Assembly: GCA_024220525.1 (NCBI GenBank)
Contig: JAMYWO010000386.1
Coordinates: 21,947 to 32,940, forward strand
DNA from: Cochliopodium minus
Lineage: Eukaryota; Discosea; Himatismenida; Cochliopodiidae
Direction of reading: 5' to 3'
Length of the DNA stretch: 10,994 nucleotides
Made by a program: the position numbers and the translations under genes. Below, one piece after another: positions 1-8,119 of this stretch. How positions within the stretch are numbered: position 1 is the first letter of the stretch; each line of letters opens with the position of its first letter. The notes under the pieces are model-generated. The model had not been told where the DNA came from and searched no databases. It saw only the letters and a list, made by a program, of their open reading frames with translations.

Positions 1-73
1 TTATTTTTTATTTTTTATTTTTTATTTTTTATTTTTTATTTTTTATTTTTTATTTTTTATTTTTTATTTTTTA
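1..73. repeat. Heptamer array (TTTTTTA)n
   Basis: About ten near-perfect copies of the 7-bp unit ATTTTTT: the A residues fall every seven bases from 3 to 73. It lies in the intron downstream (on the minus strand) of the kinase P-loop exon. On the sense strand of that gene it reads A-rich, opposite to the array at 257-310. Confidence 0.9.
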
Positions 74-131
74 AAAATTCATTTTATTTTTTATTTTTTT
101 ATTTTTTATTTTATTATTTAATTTAATTTAC

Positions 132-3100
132 CTTTGTATTGTCCCTTTCTTACAAGAGCTTGTCCTCCCAAACCAATGGTTTCCCCCAAGACAAGTTTCT
201 TTGTATTTATTTTGGGAACTTCTTTGTCTTCCAAGATGGAACTCAAATTATCTTAATAAAAAATAAAAAATAAAAAATAAAAAATAAAAAATAAAAAATA
301 AAAAATAAAACATAAAAATACAAACAAAAAATAACAATTCAAAAATTGTAACATTATAAAATTTAAAAAATAAAAAATAAATAAAAAATAAAATTTAAAA
401 AATAAAAAATAAAAAAAGATCAAATTGTCAGATTTGAAAAAAAAATATATAAAATAAAAATTAAACAAATAAAATACAATTTAAAATTTACAAATAAAAA
501 TTAATTAAAAAAAAGAATAAAATAATAAAGTTAAATATTAAAAAATATTTACTTTGCATTGAATTAACGTTGAAATCGGGTAATTGAATATAATTTCGAA
601 ATTTTTTTCTTCTCTGGAAAAAAAAAGCGGCAAGAAAGATTGAAATTATGATCATCAGGAAAAGAACGATTGAAACGCACAATAAAATGATTGTGAGGAG
701 ATCCCACCTGAAAAATGAAATGTCCTCATCTCCGAACAATGTCATCACTTGAACCCCTTCTGAAATTACTTTGAAAGTGGTCTCATTTGCTTTTAATTCA
801 AAAAAAAAAAATAATAAAAATATGAATGGAAAAAAAATAAAAGAAAATGGCAATAAATAATTTTAAACAAATGAAAAATAATAAACTAAAAATATAAAAT
901 TAAAAAAATTAAAAAAATAAAAAAATAAAAAATAAAAAAAATAAAAAAACTAAAAAAATTAAAAAAAACCAAAAAATAAAAAATAAAAAAAATAAAAAAA
1001 ATAAAAATAAAATCAAAAATTTCACCATTTTGATAATAAAGCTTGGACGTATGATTTACTTGATTTTTGGATAAAATAAAGATAGTGGTGTTGATGAACA
1101 AGATTTGTTGAGTAAAATAGTTTTCAGACTGTTTAAAGCTCTCAAACCTTTTATTAGCACTTTGTAAAAACTCTCGAGAAGAAATATCGTATGCAGCAAT
1201 GTTGTTCATTGTAATTTCAGAAATTCTAAAAAAAACAATTCATTAATAAAATAAAATAAAAAATAAATTTAATTAAATGATAAAAATAAAAAAATAAAAA
1301 ATAAAAATAAATAAAATAAAAATATAAAAATAAAAAATAAAATAAATTAAAATAAAAACAAATAAAATTAAAAAATAAATAATCAAATAAAAATAAAAAG
1401 CAAATAATATAAAAAGCAAATAAAAAATATGTAGAAATATTAAAATAATAATATAAATTAAAAAAATTAAAATAAATTAAAATAAAAACAAATAAAATTA
1501 AAAAAAAATCAAAAAAATTTTTACTTTATAAAATTCCCACCAACATAAAGGACATTTTCGTAAATAAACAATGTATTTATGAAAGAATTCGAATCAGGAA
1601 GCAAAGAACCATCAATCCCGACAAATTCACTGATCATCAAATCATAAAAAAGCAAATTAGAAAAGTTCTGGCCCTGAATGCTCACTGAAAACTTTCCTCC
1701 AATAAAAAGGTTGTTGTTGTAAGCTGCTATCGAACTCAAGTGTTGGTACTTGTTTTCGTCTCTTGTGACCAGAGTGATGTTGTTGTTTTTGTTGGAGGAA
1801 TAGATTTCCAGATTATCTTCTTCTTGAACCAAAATGTAAGATACACCTTACAAAAATAAAAAAAATTTCAAATTAAAAATAAAAATTTCAGATTAAAAAT
1901 AAAAATAAAACAATAAAATAAAAAATATAAAAACAAAATTAAGTAATAAAATTATTTAAATAATCAAAAGAAAAATATAACAATAAAAGTTATTTATAAA
2001 ACTTTCAAAAATAAAGATCAATGTTTCAAAAAAATTAAAAAATAAATTGAGAAATAAAAGTTAGACAATAAAAAAAAATAATGAAAATAAAAAATTCATC
2101 AAAAAGATACACCACCTTTCAATAATAAAATTTTTAAAACATCAAAAACTAAAAAAAAAAACTTTAACAAAAAAATTGTTTGAATAAAAAAAACAAGAAT
2201 TTAAAAATAAAATAAAAAACAAACTAAAATAACTAAAATAGATATAAATAAATGTTTTAAAAGATAAATGTTGTAAAAAATTAAAAAAAATTTGTGAGAA
2301 ATTACTTGTTGCAGTGTCTATGGTGAAACCTCTGAGGTTTTTCCCGTAAAAATTGGAAAGATATGAACAAGCATACTCTGCATTGGAGAAACATTCTCTA
2401 TGACAGACTTTCAAAGCGGTGCTATCTTGAATGGCGATGTAGATTCTCCCATTGAAGTATTTGTAAAAAAGAGTGTCGATATCATTTGCAATATTAACTT
2501 GTTTCCATTCATTCTCTTAAGATAAATAAAAAATTTAAAAATAAAAATAAAATAAAAAATAAAAAATAAACGATTAAAAATAAAAAATAAAAAAAATAAA
2601 AATAATAAAAAACAAAATTAAAGTAATAAAAAAAAAAAAAAAATAAAAAAACTTTTTACCATTCCAAAATGCCACAGAATTATATGATTCAAAATTAATT
2701 GAAGAAAAAGATCCATAAACAAAAAAAGAATCCTTCCCACAACTTTCCATGTCATAGAGGGTGCTGTTATAAAACACATTGACCAAAGAGGAATAGTCGG
2801 AAGTATTTGTGATGACAGAGGTATAATTCGTTTTTGCAAAGCTGAATTCATAATTGTAAGAAGCCAAACCGATCCCAGGACATGCATAAAACATATTTCC
2901 ATCTAACAAAAAAAATAAAAAAAAATAAAAAATAACAATTTTAAATTAAATTGGTTACCATCTGAGAAAGATATGAAATTTCTGTTGATATTTTTAAAAT
3001 TACATAATTTGAAATCAATTAGAGTCCTTGTTTAAAAAAAAAAATAATTTTAGTTTCAAAAAGAGAAATTTTATTTTAAAAAAATAAACCTACCAGATCA

Positions 3101-4228
3101 ATGGTGATTTTTCATCCATAAAATAAATGGTTCCATTAACAGAATTCACCAAATAGATTTTTCCGTCATCATTCGAAGATAAAGCAAAGTTTTGGGGAAA
3201 GTTGCTGTAAGAAGAAATAGGGAAATTTCCAAGAACATTTTCTACATAAGGGAATTCACAAGAAACATTTCTCACATATTTAAAAATACTTGTTGGATTT
3301 AAAAAATAAGAAACTAAAATGTCAGAATTATTCATTTTTTCCCCTTTGACTCCATATGTCACCTCTCCCATTAAATTGTCATTAATGTACGTTTGAAAAC
3401 ACTTTTCTTGTTCGTTCCACCATGCCAAGTTGGAAAATTGAGTGTTGTTGCATGTGGTCATGTTAATTGTTCCATAAATTGCTATTTGGTTATTTATCCA
3501 CCCTAAAATTCCCGCGTTTTTGTAATAAGATGTTTGGTAAAGTGTTTGCCAACCTTTTTTGTACAGTCAAATAGATCAATTAATCTTTACCTAAACTTAC
3601 TTCTCAAAAAAAAAAATTTTGATTTACCATTTGATCTATCCCATTTCATTATCAACATATCTTTCTCCTCATTTAAGTAGATTAGATTGATCGTTCCATT
3701 TCCATCCGTTGATATATCTATCAATTCGCTGTAATCGGAGATCCCTCTTTCATTGGGTGATACTAGTGTACATGTAGCTTGAGATGCACTACATATCAAA
3801 CAGTTATATGCATGATTTCCCTCATAATACTGAATAGATCCTATCAAAAAGATTTCATCTTCACTCAATTTGATTATTGAATCTATTGATTGAGATATAA
3901 TATCTCTAAAGGCTATTCTATTTCCATCGATCGATGATTGTATCAATGAATTATTAAGCAGCTCATTTCCCATGAATGATAAATCCCCAAATACGTAAAG
4001 AAATTGCTTACCTGTTATATTCATGGAAAGCATTCCCTTCAATGTTCCCACATTTTGAACATATCCCTTTGATATTATCTGTGGTGATGTTTCCACCAAA
4101 TCATCAGAATAATATAAGAAACCATTATTTTGTTCATTAACTATTTCTTGGTTGTATATGAGCAATCCATCTTTCATGTTAATGAAAATCAAAAAGAAAT
4201 TGAAAATCAACAGAATTTTCTTTTTCAT
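132..4228 (-). CDS. Receptor-like protein kinase with Rax2-like ectodomain (5' part; continues beyond left edge)
   Basis: Nine minus-strand exons join in phase through GT-AG introns: 4228-3628, 3553-3094, 3026-2959, 2902-2660, 2515-2306, 1846-1525, 1225-1026, 789-553 and 251-132, giving 820 codons plus one base. The start at 4228 gives a lysine-led hydrophobic signal peptide (residues 1-17; Met18 is an alternative start). The ectodomain (about 20-728) carries many N-glycosylation sequons and repeats of the form hydrophobic-x-GG-x-F, for example FGDLSFMG (80-87), VYGSF (438-442), FIGGKF (575-580) and YVGGNF (628-633), the last two about 53 residues apart and each followed by an Asn/aromatic-Asp segment, as in Rax2/kelch-type propeller repeats. 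A transmembrane helix covers about 731-759, then QRRKKFRN as a stop-transfer. Residues 800-820 hold a kinase glycine-rich loop, IGLGGQALVRKG, resembling TKL kinases. The catalytic Lys and the rest of the kinase lie off-window. Exon structure is well supported; ligand and pathway are unknown. Confidence 0.75.
257..310. repeat. Heptamer array (AAAAAAT)n, inverted relative to 1-73
   Basis: Single T residues recur every seven bases (257, 264, 271, 278, 285, 292, 299, 306) separated by A6. It lies in the intron upstream of the kinase P-loop exon (251-132) and is the reverse complement of the array at 1-73. Confidence 0.9.
1341..1375. repeat. Direct repeat copy 1 (35 bp)
   Basis: Identical to 1471-1505, beginning aataaattaaaataaaaaca. 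It is intronic and A-rich, but the interior c makes it distinguishable from simple sequence. Confidence 0.8.
1471..1505. repeat. Direct repeat copy 2 (35 bp)
   Basis: Identical to 1341-1375 and 130 bp downstream, in the same kinase intron. Confidence 0.8.
1847..2305 (-). other. Longest kinase intron in the window (459 bp)
   Basis: Phase-1 intron between the exons ending at 2306 and starting at 1846. It is A/T-rich throughout with no exon-like block. It includes a 20-bp tandem duplication at 1861-1900 (aaaaatttca plus a/g then attaaaaat, twice). No further feature is seen. Confidence 0.6.
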
Positions 4229-4657
4229 TTTTTATTATTTTCTCAAATTTAAAATTTCACATTCTTGTTGGAAGCTCAATTAACTCCATTCAAGTATTCA
4301 CTTCAAATATACTTCCAATTTCTTTATTTTTCAAATTTTGTTTCTCTAAAATTATTCAGTAAAATATAAATTTTTGGATATCAGATTGTATCTATTTTTT
4401 AAATTTCTCTCTTTTCAAATGATCATATCAAATCATCTTTATTGGGTGATAAATACAGAAGAATATAAAAGATAAATAGAGCTATTCAAATAAATTAAAA
4501 CTCCTCATCCATTTCGTATTAACATCTCCTCAATTTATTGCAATCTTTCATATTAAATTTAACCAAATTTTTTTTTATTTTTTTTATTTTGGGAATTCAA
4601 AAGTTTGAGTTAAAAAAAAAAAATTAGGTTTTATTTAATACAGTTTTATCATTTTGA
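4229..4657. promoter_or_regulatory. Divergent promoter region between kinase gene and PEX13
   Basis: These 429 bp separate two start codons facing away from each other, so both promoters must lie here. The stretch is AT-rich. A T-rich run with a short GGGAATTC island (about 4567-4597) and an A11 run (4613-4623) precede the PEX13 start. No conserved factor site can be assigned with confidence. Confidence 0.5.
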
Positions 4658-7298
4658 ATGCAATCACCTCCAAAACCATACGAATTGAACAGAAATAATC
4701 AATTATCTAGAAGTAGTGGAATTAGTACAAATTCAATCTCTTCATACACACCAAGAATACCACCAAGAACATATTCATCGATGGATTCTTATTCATCTCA
4801 ATATGGTGGTAAAAAAAAAAATCAATAATTTGAATAAAAGGGATATTATTTTACCCACTATCAAAAAACATGAATTAATCAATTAAATTGAGAAAATAAA
4901 CCAAATCTTATTATTGAATCATCAATCTAAATATAATTCATTATCATTTCAATATTCAAAAAAATTAACCATTTCAAAATATTTTTACATTTAAACCATA
5001 ATTCACATAATTAATCCAATTGCAAACATTATATGAATATAATTCAAAGATAAAGATTTATTTTAAAGTATTTAATGATAAATACTAAAAATTCGATCAT
5101 AAAGGAGGAATGAGCAGATATGGAGGATATGGATCAAGTTATGGAGGATATGGAGGTTATGGATCAGGTTATGGATCAGGTTATGGAGGAATGAGCAGAT
5201 ATGGAGGAATGGGAGGAATGGGTGGATACGGTGGGATGGGAAGATATGGAGGAATGGGAGGTATGGGAGGCTATGGAGATGGATATGGCCCCCTTCCTGA
5301 AGAAGAGGGATGGTATGCTTCCTTCTCTCGTTTTTTGAATGGATTCGGCTCTTTTTCTCGTGTGTTGGATGCCACATCCTATTCGATGCAAGATTCTTTC
5401 CAAACCATCTTTCAATTCACAAGGTATAAAAACAATCTTTTTTTTCTCACTATAATCTCATCTTAATCTAAATTTGTTCAATCTTCAAAAAAATATCATA
5501 AAGACAAATCAACAGAAAGATTATATTCATTTAATTATAAACAAAAGAAGCTAAATATTTCAATAACCTATCAAATTATCATTATGTAAGAGATACCCCA
5601 AAAATATTGAAACAGTCAAAATTTTTTTGGGTAAATAAATTAATATCCGCTAACAAAGTTATAAATTTTGGAAAAGTCATTTGGGTTATTATAATCTTCA
5701 AATTCACAACACGACATTACCCATTAAATAATATCTAATATAATTTTTATCTTTACAAAAAAGAACATACGGAGAATTAAAAAACACTTTGGGCTATGGA
5801 ATGCGTGCTGTCACTTTATTCGCTTTCCTCCAAGTGGCCTGGAAAAAGTTGAAAAACTACGTGATGGGGCCAGACAACGAAAGTGCATGGAACAGCAACA
5901 ATAACCAACTCGTTCCCAAAAGATCTGGTAAAAAAAAAATCAAATCTTGTTCATTTTTTTTTTTATAATTATTTTTATTTTTATTTAATTTATATTTTTA
6001 TTTTTATATTATTTTTATTTTTATTTTTATTGTTATTTTAAATTGATCAAATTTTTTAAAAAATAATATTTGAAATTTAATTTTTTTATTTGAACTTTTT
6101 GTTTTTTCATTTTAGGAATTAGTTGGTCAACAATAGCAATTTTGATGGGAATAATGATGTATGTAGTACCATGGTTATGGAGAAATCTGAAATTGATGAT
6201 GGGTCAAAAAGAAGAAGAGAAAAGACACGTCGCTTTGTTCGACTTCCAGGCGGAGACTCAAGATGAAATCTCTTTTAGAGCTGGCGATATCATCTTGGTC
6301 AACGAAAATGGAATTGAATGGTGGAGAGGTGCTATCCACGGAAAAATGGTATTTTATTTATTTTTTAATATTTTTTCTTGTTATTCTTTTTTGAAAACAT
6401 TCAACCATATAATGTTTATTCTTTTTTTTTTTTTGATTCTTTATAAATAAAGAATAAGTAAATTATTTATTTTTTCATTTTCAGTTTTTTTTATTTTTTA
6501 TTTTTTATTTTTATTTTCTATTTTTATTTTTATTTTTATTTTCAGTTTTTTTTTATTTTCTATTTTTTATTTTTATTTTTATTTTTATTTTTACTTTTAT
6601 TTTTATTTTAAGAAAAAATTAACAATTATTTATTCTTTTTTTTTTTTTGATAAAAATGTTTTGTTAATTGTTTTTTATTTTTATTTTTATTTTTTAATTT
6701 TATTTTTTATTTTTTTATTTTTGTTTTAAATCGCATTTTTTTATTAAATTAACATTTTTCTTTATTTTCCTCAAAGGATACTTCCTGCCAACTATGTAGA
6801 AGAGTTTAATTTGTACCAAGAAAGAAAAGAAAATGAAGAAAAATCGAAAACAAAGACAAAGAACTCCAACAACAAAGCGAAAACCCCCAACCCAAGACCC
6901 CAACAACGAAAACGACAAATCCAACAACCTCAAAATCGTTCCCTCTCCAAATCCTCGCCAAATCATCCGCCTCCTCCGCCGTTCCAGATCTAACCCCAGA
7001 ATGTCCAGATCCAACCTCCCTCTCTTCCAATAATCAAAATCAACGTAACTCCAGAAGAAATAACAATTATATTGATGATGATGTTGAAAATTATTACGAT
7101 GACAACAACGAAAATTTTTACGATGACAACGAGTATTACGATGATGATGTTGAGTATCTTCCTAACCGCAGCGTCAACCTCAACAGACATTCTTCCACTT
7201 CTTTTAATCGTGGTGTCAGACGTGTCAATCATAATGGTTCTACTCGCGATTTCGGCCAGTCTTCTCGCCCTTCTTACTTGTCTGGTGTCAGAAATTGA
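4658..7298 (+). CDS. PEX13: Peroxin-13, peroxisomal docking-complex membrane protein with SH3 domain
   Basis: PEX13 sits in the peroxisomal membrane, where it docks cargo receptor Pex5 with Pex14 and helps form the import conduit. Exons are 4658-4808, 5105-5423, 5764-5927, 6116-6348 and 6777-7298; the first three junctions join in phase (1, 2, 1). The protein starts MQSPPKPYE, matching the PPKPWE-type start of the family. A region with 13 Tyr-Gly pairs follows (about 48-112), then a conserved block (GELKNTLGYGMRAVTLF), a hydrophobic segment (about 213-233, ending PWLW) and an SH3 domain from about residue 248 with ALFDF, the EWWRG motif and, in the last exon, ILPANYV. The junction inside the SH3 (6348 to 6777) does not keep frame, and a further one-base shift is needed at the A5 run 6839-6843 to reach the acidic Asn/Asp/Tyr tail ending at TGA 7296-7298. 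Without that shift the SH3 frame stops at 6991-6993. With it, the product is about 463 residues. Confidence 0.88.
5110..5292 (+). repeat. Gly/Tyr-coding minisatellite-like region of PEX13
   Basis: Imperfect tandem copies of tatggagga/atgggagga encode YGG, MGG and YGS units. The block GGMSRYGG occurs twice. This is the YG-rich segment of PEX13, and the near-identity of units at DNA level suggests expansion by slippage. Confidence 0.8.
5424..5763 (+). other. PEX13 intron 2 (340 bp)
   Basis: Phase-2 intron with donor GTATAA and acceptor AAAAAAG, splitting an Arg codon (AG|A) between FQFTR and TYGEL. It is AT-rich and I see no other feature in it. Confidence 0.75.
6349..6776 (+). other. PEX13 intron 4 interrupting the SH3 domain (428 bp), with duplicated decoy acceptors
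   Basis: The sequence between GKM and ILPANYV of the SH3 domain is T-rich and packed with TTTTTA-type units. Two TTTTCAG|T acceptor-like sites (ending at 6484 and 6545) lie 61 bp apart in a duplicated segment. Spliced simply from GT 6349 to AG 6776 it leaves the reading frame two bases short. A five-base microexon (6453-6457, flanked by AG and GTAAAT) would restore frame. Confidence 0.6.
6485..6606 (+). repeat. Duplicated T-rich intron segment (about 61-bp unit)
   Basis: The run following ttttcag at 6484 is repeated, with small changes, after ttcag at 6545. Each copy has long T tracts, a ttttcta variant and (TTTTTA)-type units. Confidence 0.6.
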
Positions 7299-7395
7299 TT
7301 TTTTTTCAAAATAAATAAAAAATTTTTAAATTGTAAAAAAAAAAAAATTTGTTTTGGGAAAAGTTTTGAGAATATTTTTGTTTCTTCTTTACATA

Positions 7396-7875
7396 TCATT
7401 TCTGTTTGATTGATTCTTCAACAAAGTGCGTGTGTTTCCAATGGTGGCATGAGATGCAATCCACTATGGGATATTTGCACTTGTTGTCATTGTGGAGCCT
7501 TTCTAAGAACAAGGAAGCTGGAAATTTCCTATTTGGATAAAAGTTATCGAAAGGTCCATATCAGAGTTCATGTTATTAGAAGCTTTTTCAACAACATCAA
7601 AAACTTTGATTCATCATCAGGTTCTCCATCTTTATTTTTTTACTTTTTAATTGTGATGAAAGATTAAGTTTGGAGTATTGATTGTTCATTGGAGGTAAGT
7701 TTAGATTGTTTTGTATGTTGGATTATGAATATCTTTGTTGTGGGTTGTATAGAGGATTCATGGTTTCTTTCTGTTGATATTTGTTTTGATTCTCATGGTT
7801 ATGATTGTAATTTGGATTTAATGGAGATGAGATGTTGTTGTGTTGTAAAGAATAAATGTTAAGATTTTTAAAATG
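7396..7875 (-). pseudogene. Broken minus-strand reading frame, Asn/Gln-rich then Cys/His-containing; unrecognised
   Basis: I do not recognise this protein. On the minus strand from 7875 one frame reads Asn/Gln/His-rich sequence such as NPNYNHNHENQNKYQQKE, interrupted by one in-frame TAA (7725-7723). Coding-like sequence then moves between frames at three homopolymers (T7 at 7635-7641, A5 at 7599-7603, A3 at 7550-7552, forward strand). Each change is explained by one missing base. Past the last, the frame includes CKYPIVDCISCHHWKHTHF and ends at TGA (7398-7396). The block is clearly less AT-rich than the flanking DNA and has the A/C bias of coding sequence on this strand. No start codon or upstream exon is clear. 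It may be a decayed gene, or an intact gene with consensus errors, since a similar one-base loss is seen nearby in PEX13. Confidence 0.4.
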
Positions 7876-8119
7876 TCAATTAAATTTGTAAAAAAGAAAA
7901 ATTTTTAATGTTTTGTTGAATAATTAATGGAATACAACCATTAAAATAAATTTCTTTTGTATGTAAACAAGAAAATTCGTACTTGGTTTTACCGAATATT
8001 ATTTCTTCAAATATCATATATTAAATATATTCAATCTTAAATAAATTTAAAAAAAATTAGAGCAAAATTAATTTTGAGATCAGTTCCAATTATATATCCT
8101 ATTATTATCTTTATATCAA
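7876..8119. promoter_or_regulatory. Intergenic region upstream of the tandem RGS gene
   Basis: AT-rich spacer preceding the plus-strand RGS-like gene. It probably holds that gene's promoter and possibly the 5' end of the minus-strand remnant. A short minus-strand frame at 8017-7993 (MIFEEIIF then G|GT) is a conceivable first exon, but I see no matching acceptor. Confidence 0.35.

Larger units (their letters stand above)
1226..1524 (-). other. AT-only intron of the kinase gene with a 35-bp direct repeat
   Basis: This 299-bp intron separates the exons ending at 1525 and starting at 1225 (phase 2). It is nearly all A and T and holds no coding signal. Bases 1341-1375 recur identically at 1471-1505, exactly 130 bp apart, which points to a local duplication. 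Confidence 0.75.

Noticed and set aside
1-73. CRISPR-like or telomeric array
   Set aside because: The 7-bp unit has no spacers, and the same unit occurs inside several introns, so it is a dispersed simple repeat.
253-468. Phe/Tyr-rich open frame on the minus strand
   Set aside because: It is translation of the T-rich heptamer intron (runs of FYFLF); it lies between well-defined kinase exons.
2618-2902. Minus-strand frame overlapping kinase exon 4
   Set aside because: Shifted shadow of exon 2902-2660, whose frame joins its neighbours in phase at both ends.
5072-5415. Two minus-strand frames opposite the PEX13 YG region
   Set aside because: His/Ser/Leu-rich shadows of the Gly/Tyr repeat, which is firmly part of PEX13 on the plus strand.
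6612-6670. Hairpin (attaacaa ... ttgttaat) as an RNA element
   Set aside because: The stem is only about 8-9 A/T pairs in an AT-only intron, which is expected by chance.
6715-7232. Minus-strand frames opposite the PEX13 tail, and the plus-strand MMMMLKIITM frame at 7072
   Set aside because: Antisense or out-of-frame readings of the PEX13 tail; the frame giving the acidic tail to TGA 7298 is far more protein-like.
7410-7667. Plus-strand open frame with a CxxCCxC cluster
   Set aside because: It follows a stop directly, has no ATG for 13 codons, and overlaps minus-strand sequence with better coding composition. I could not link it to PEX13 by splicing. Not excluded, only less likely.
7723-7725. 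In-frame TAA as evidence of a reassigned genetic code
   Set aside because: No other exon contains in-frame TAA or TAG, and TAA ends the RGS-like gene naturally. A single mutation or error in a broken frame is simpler.
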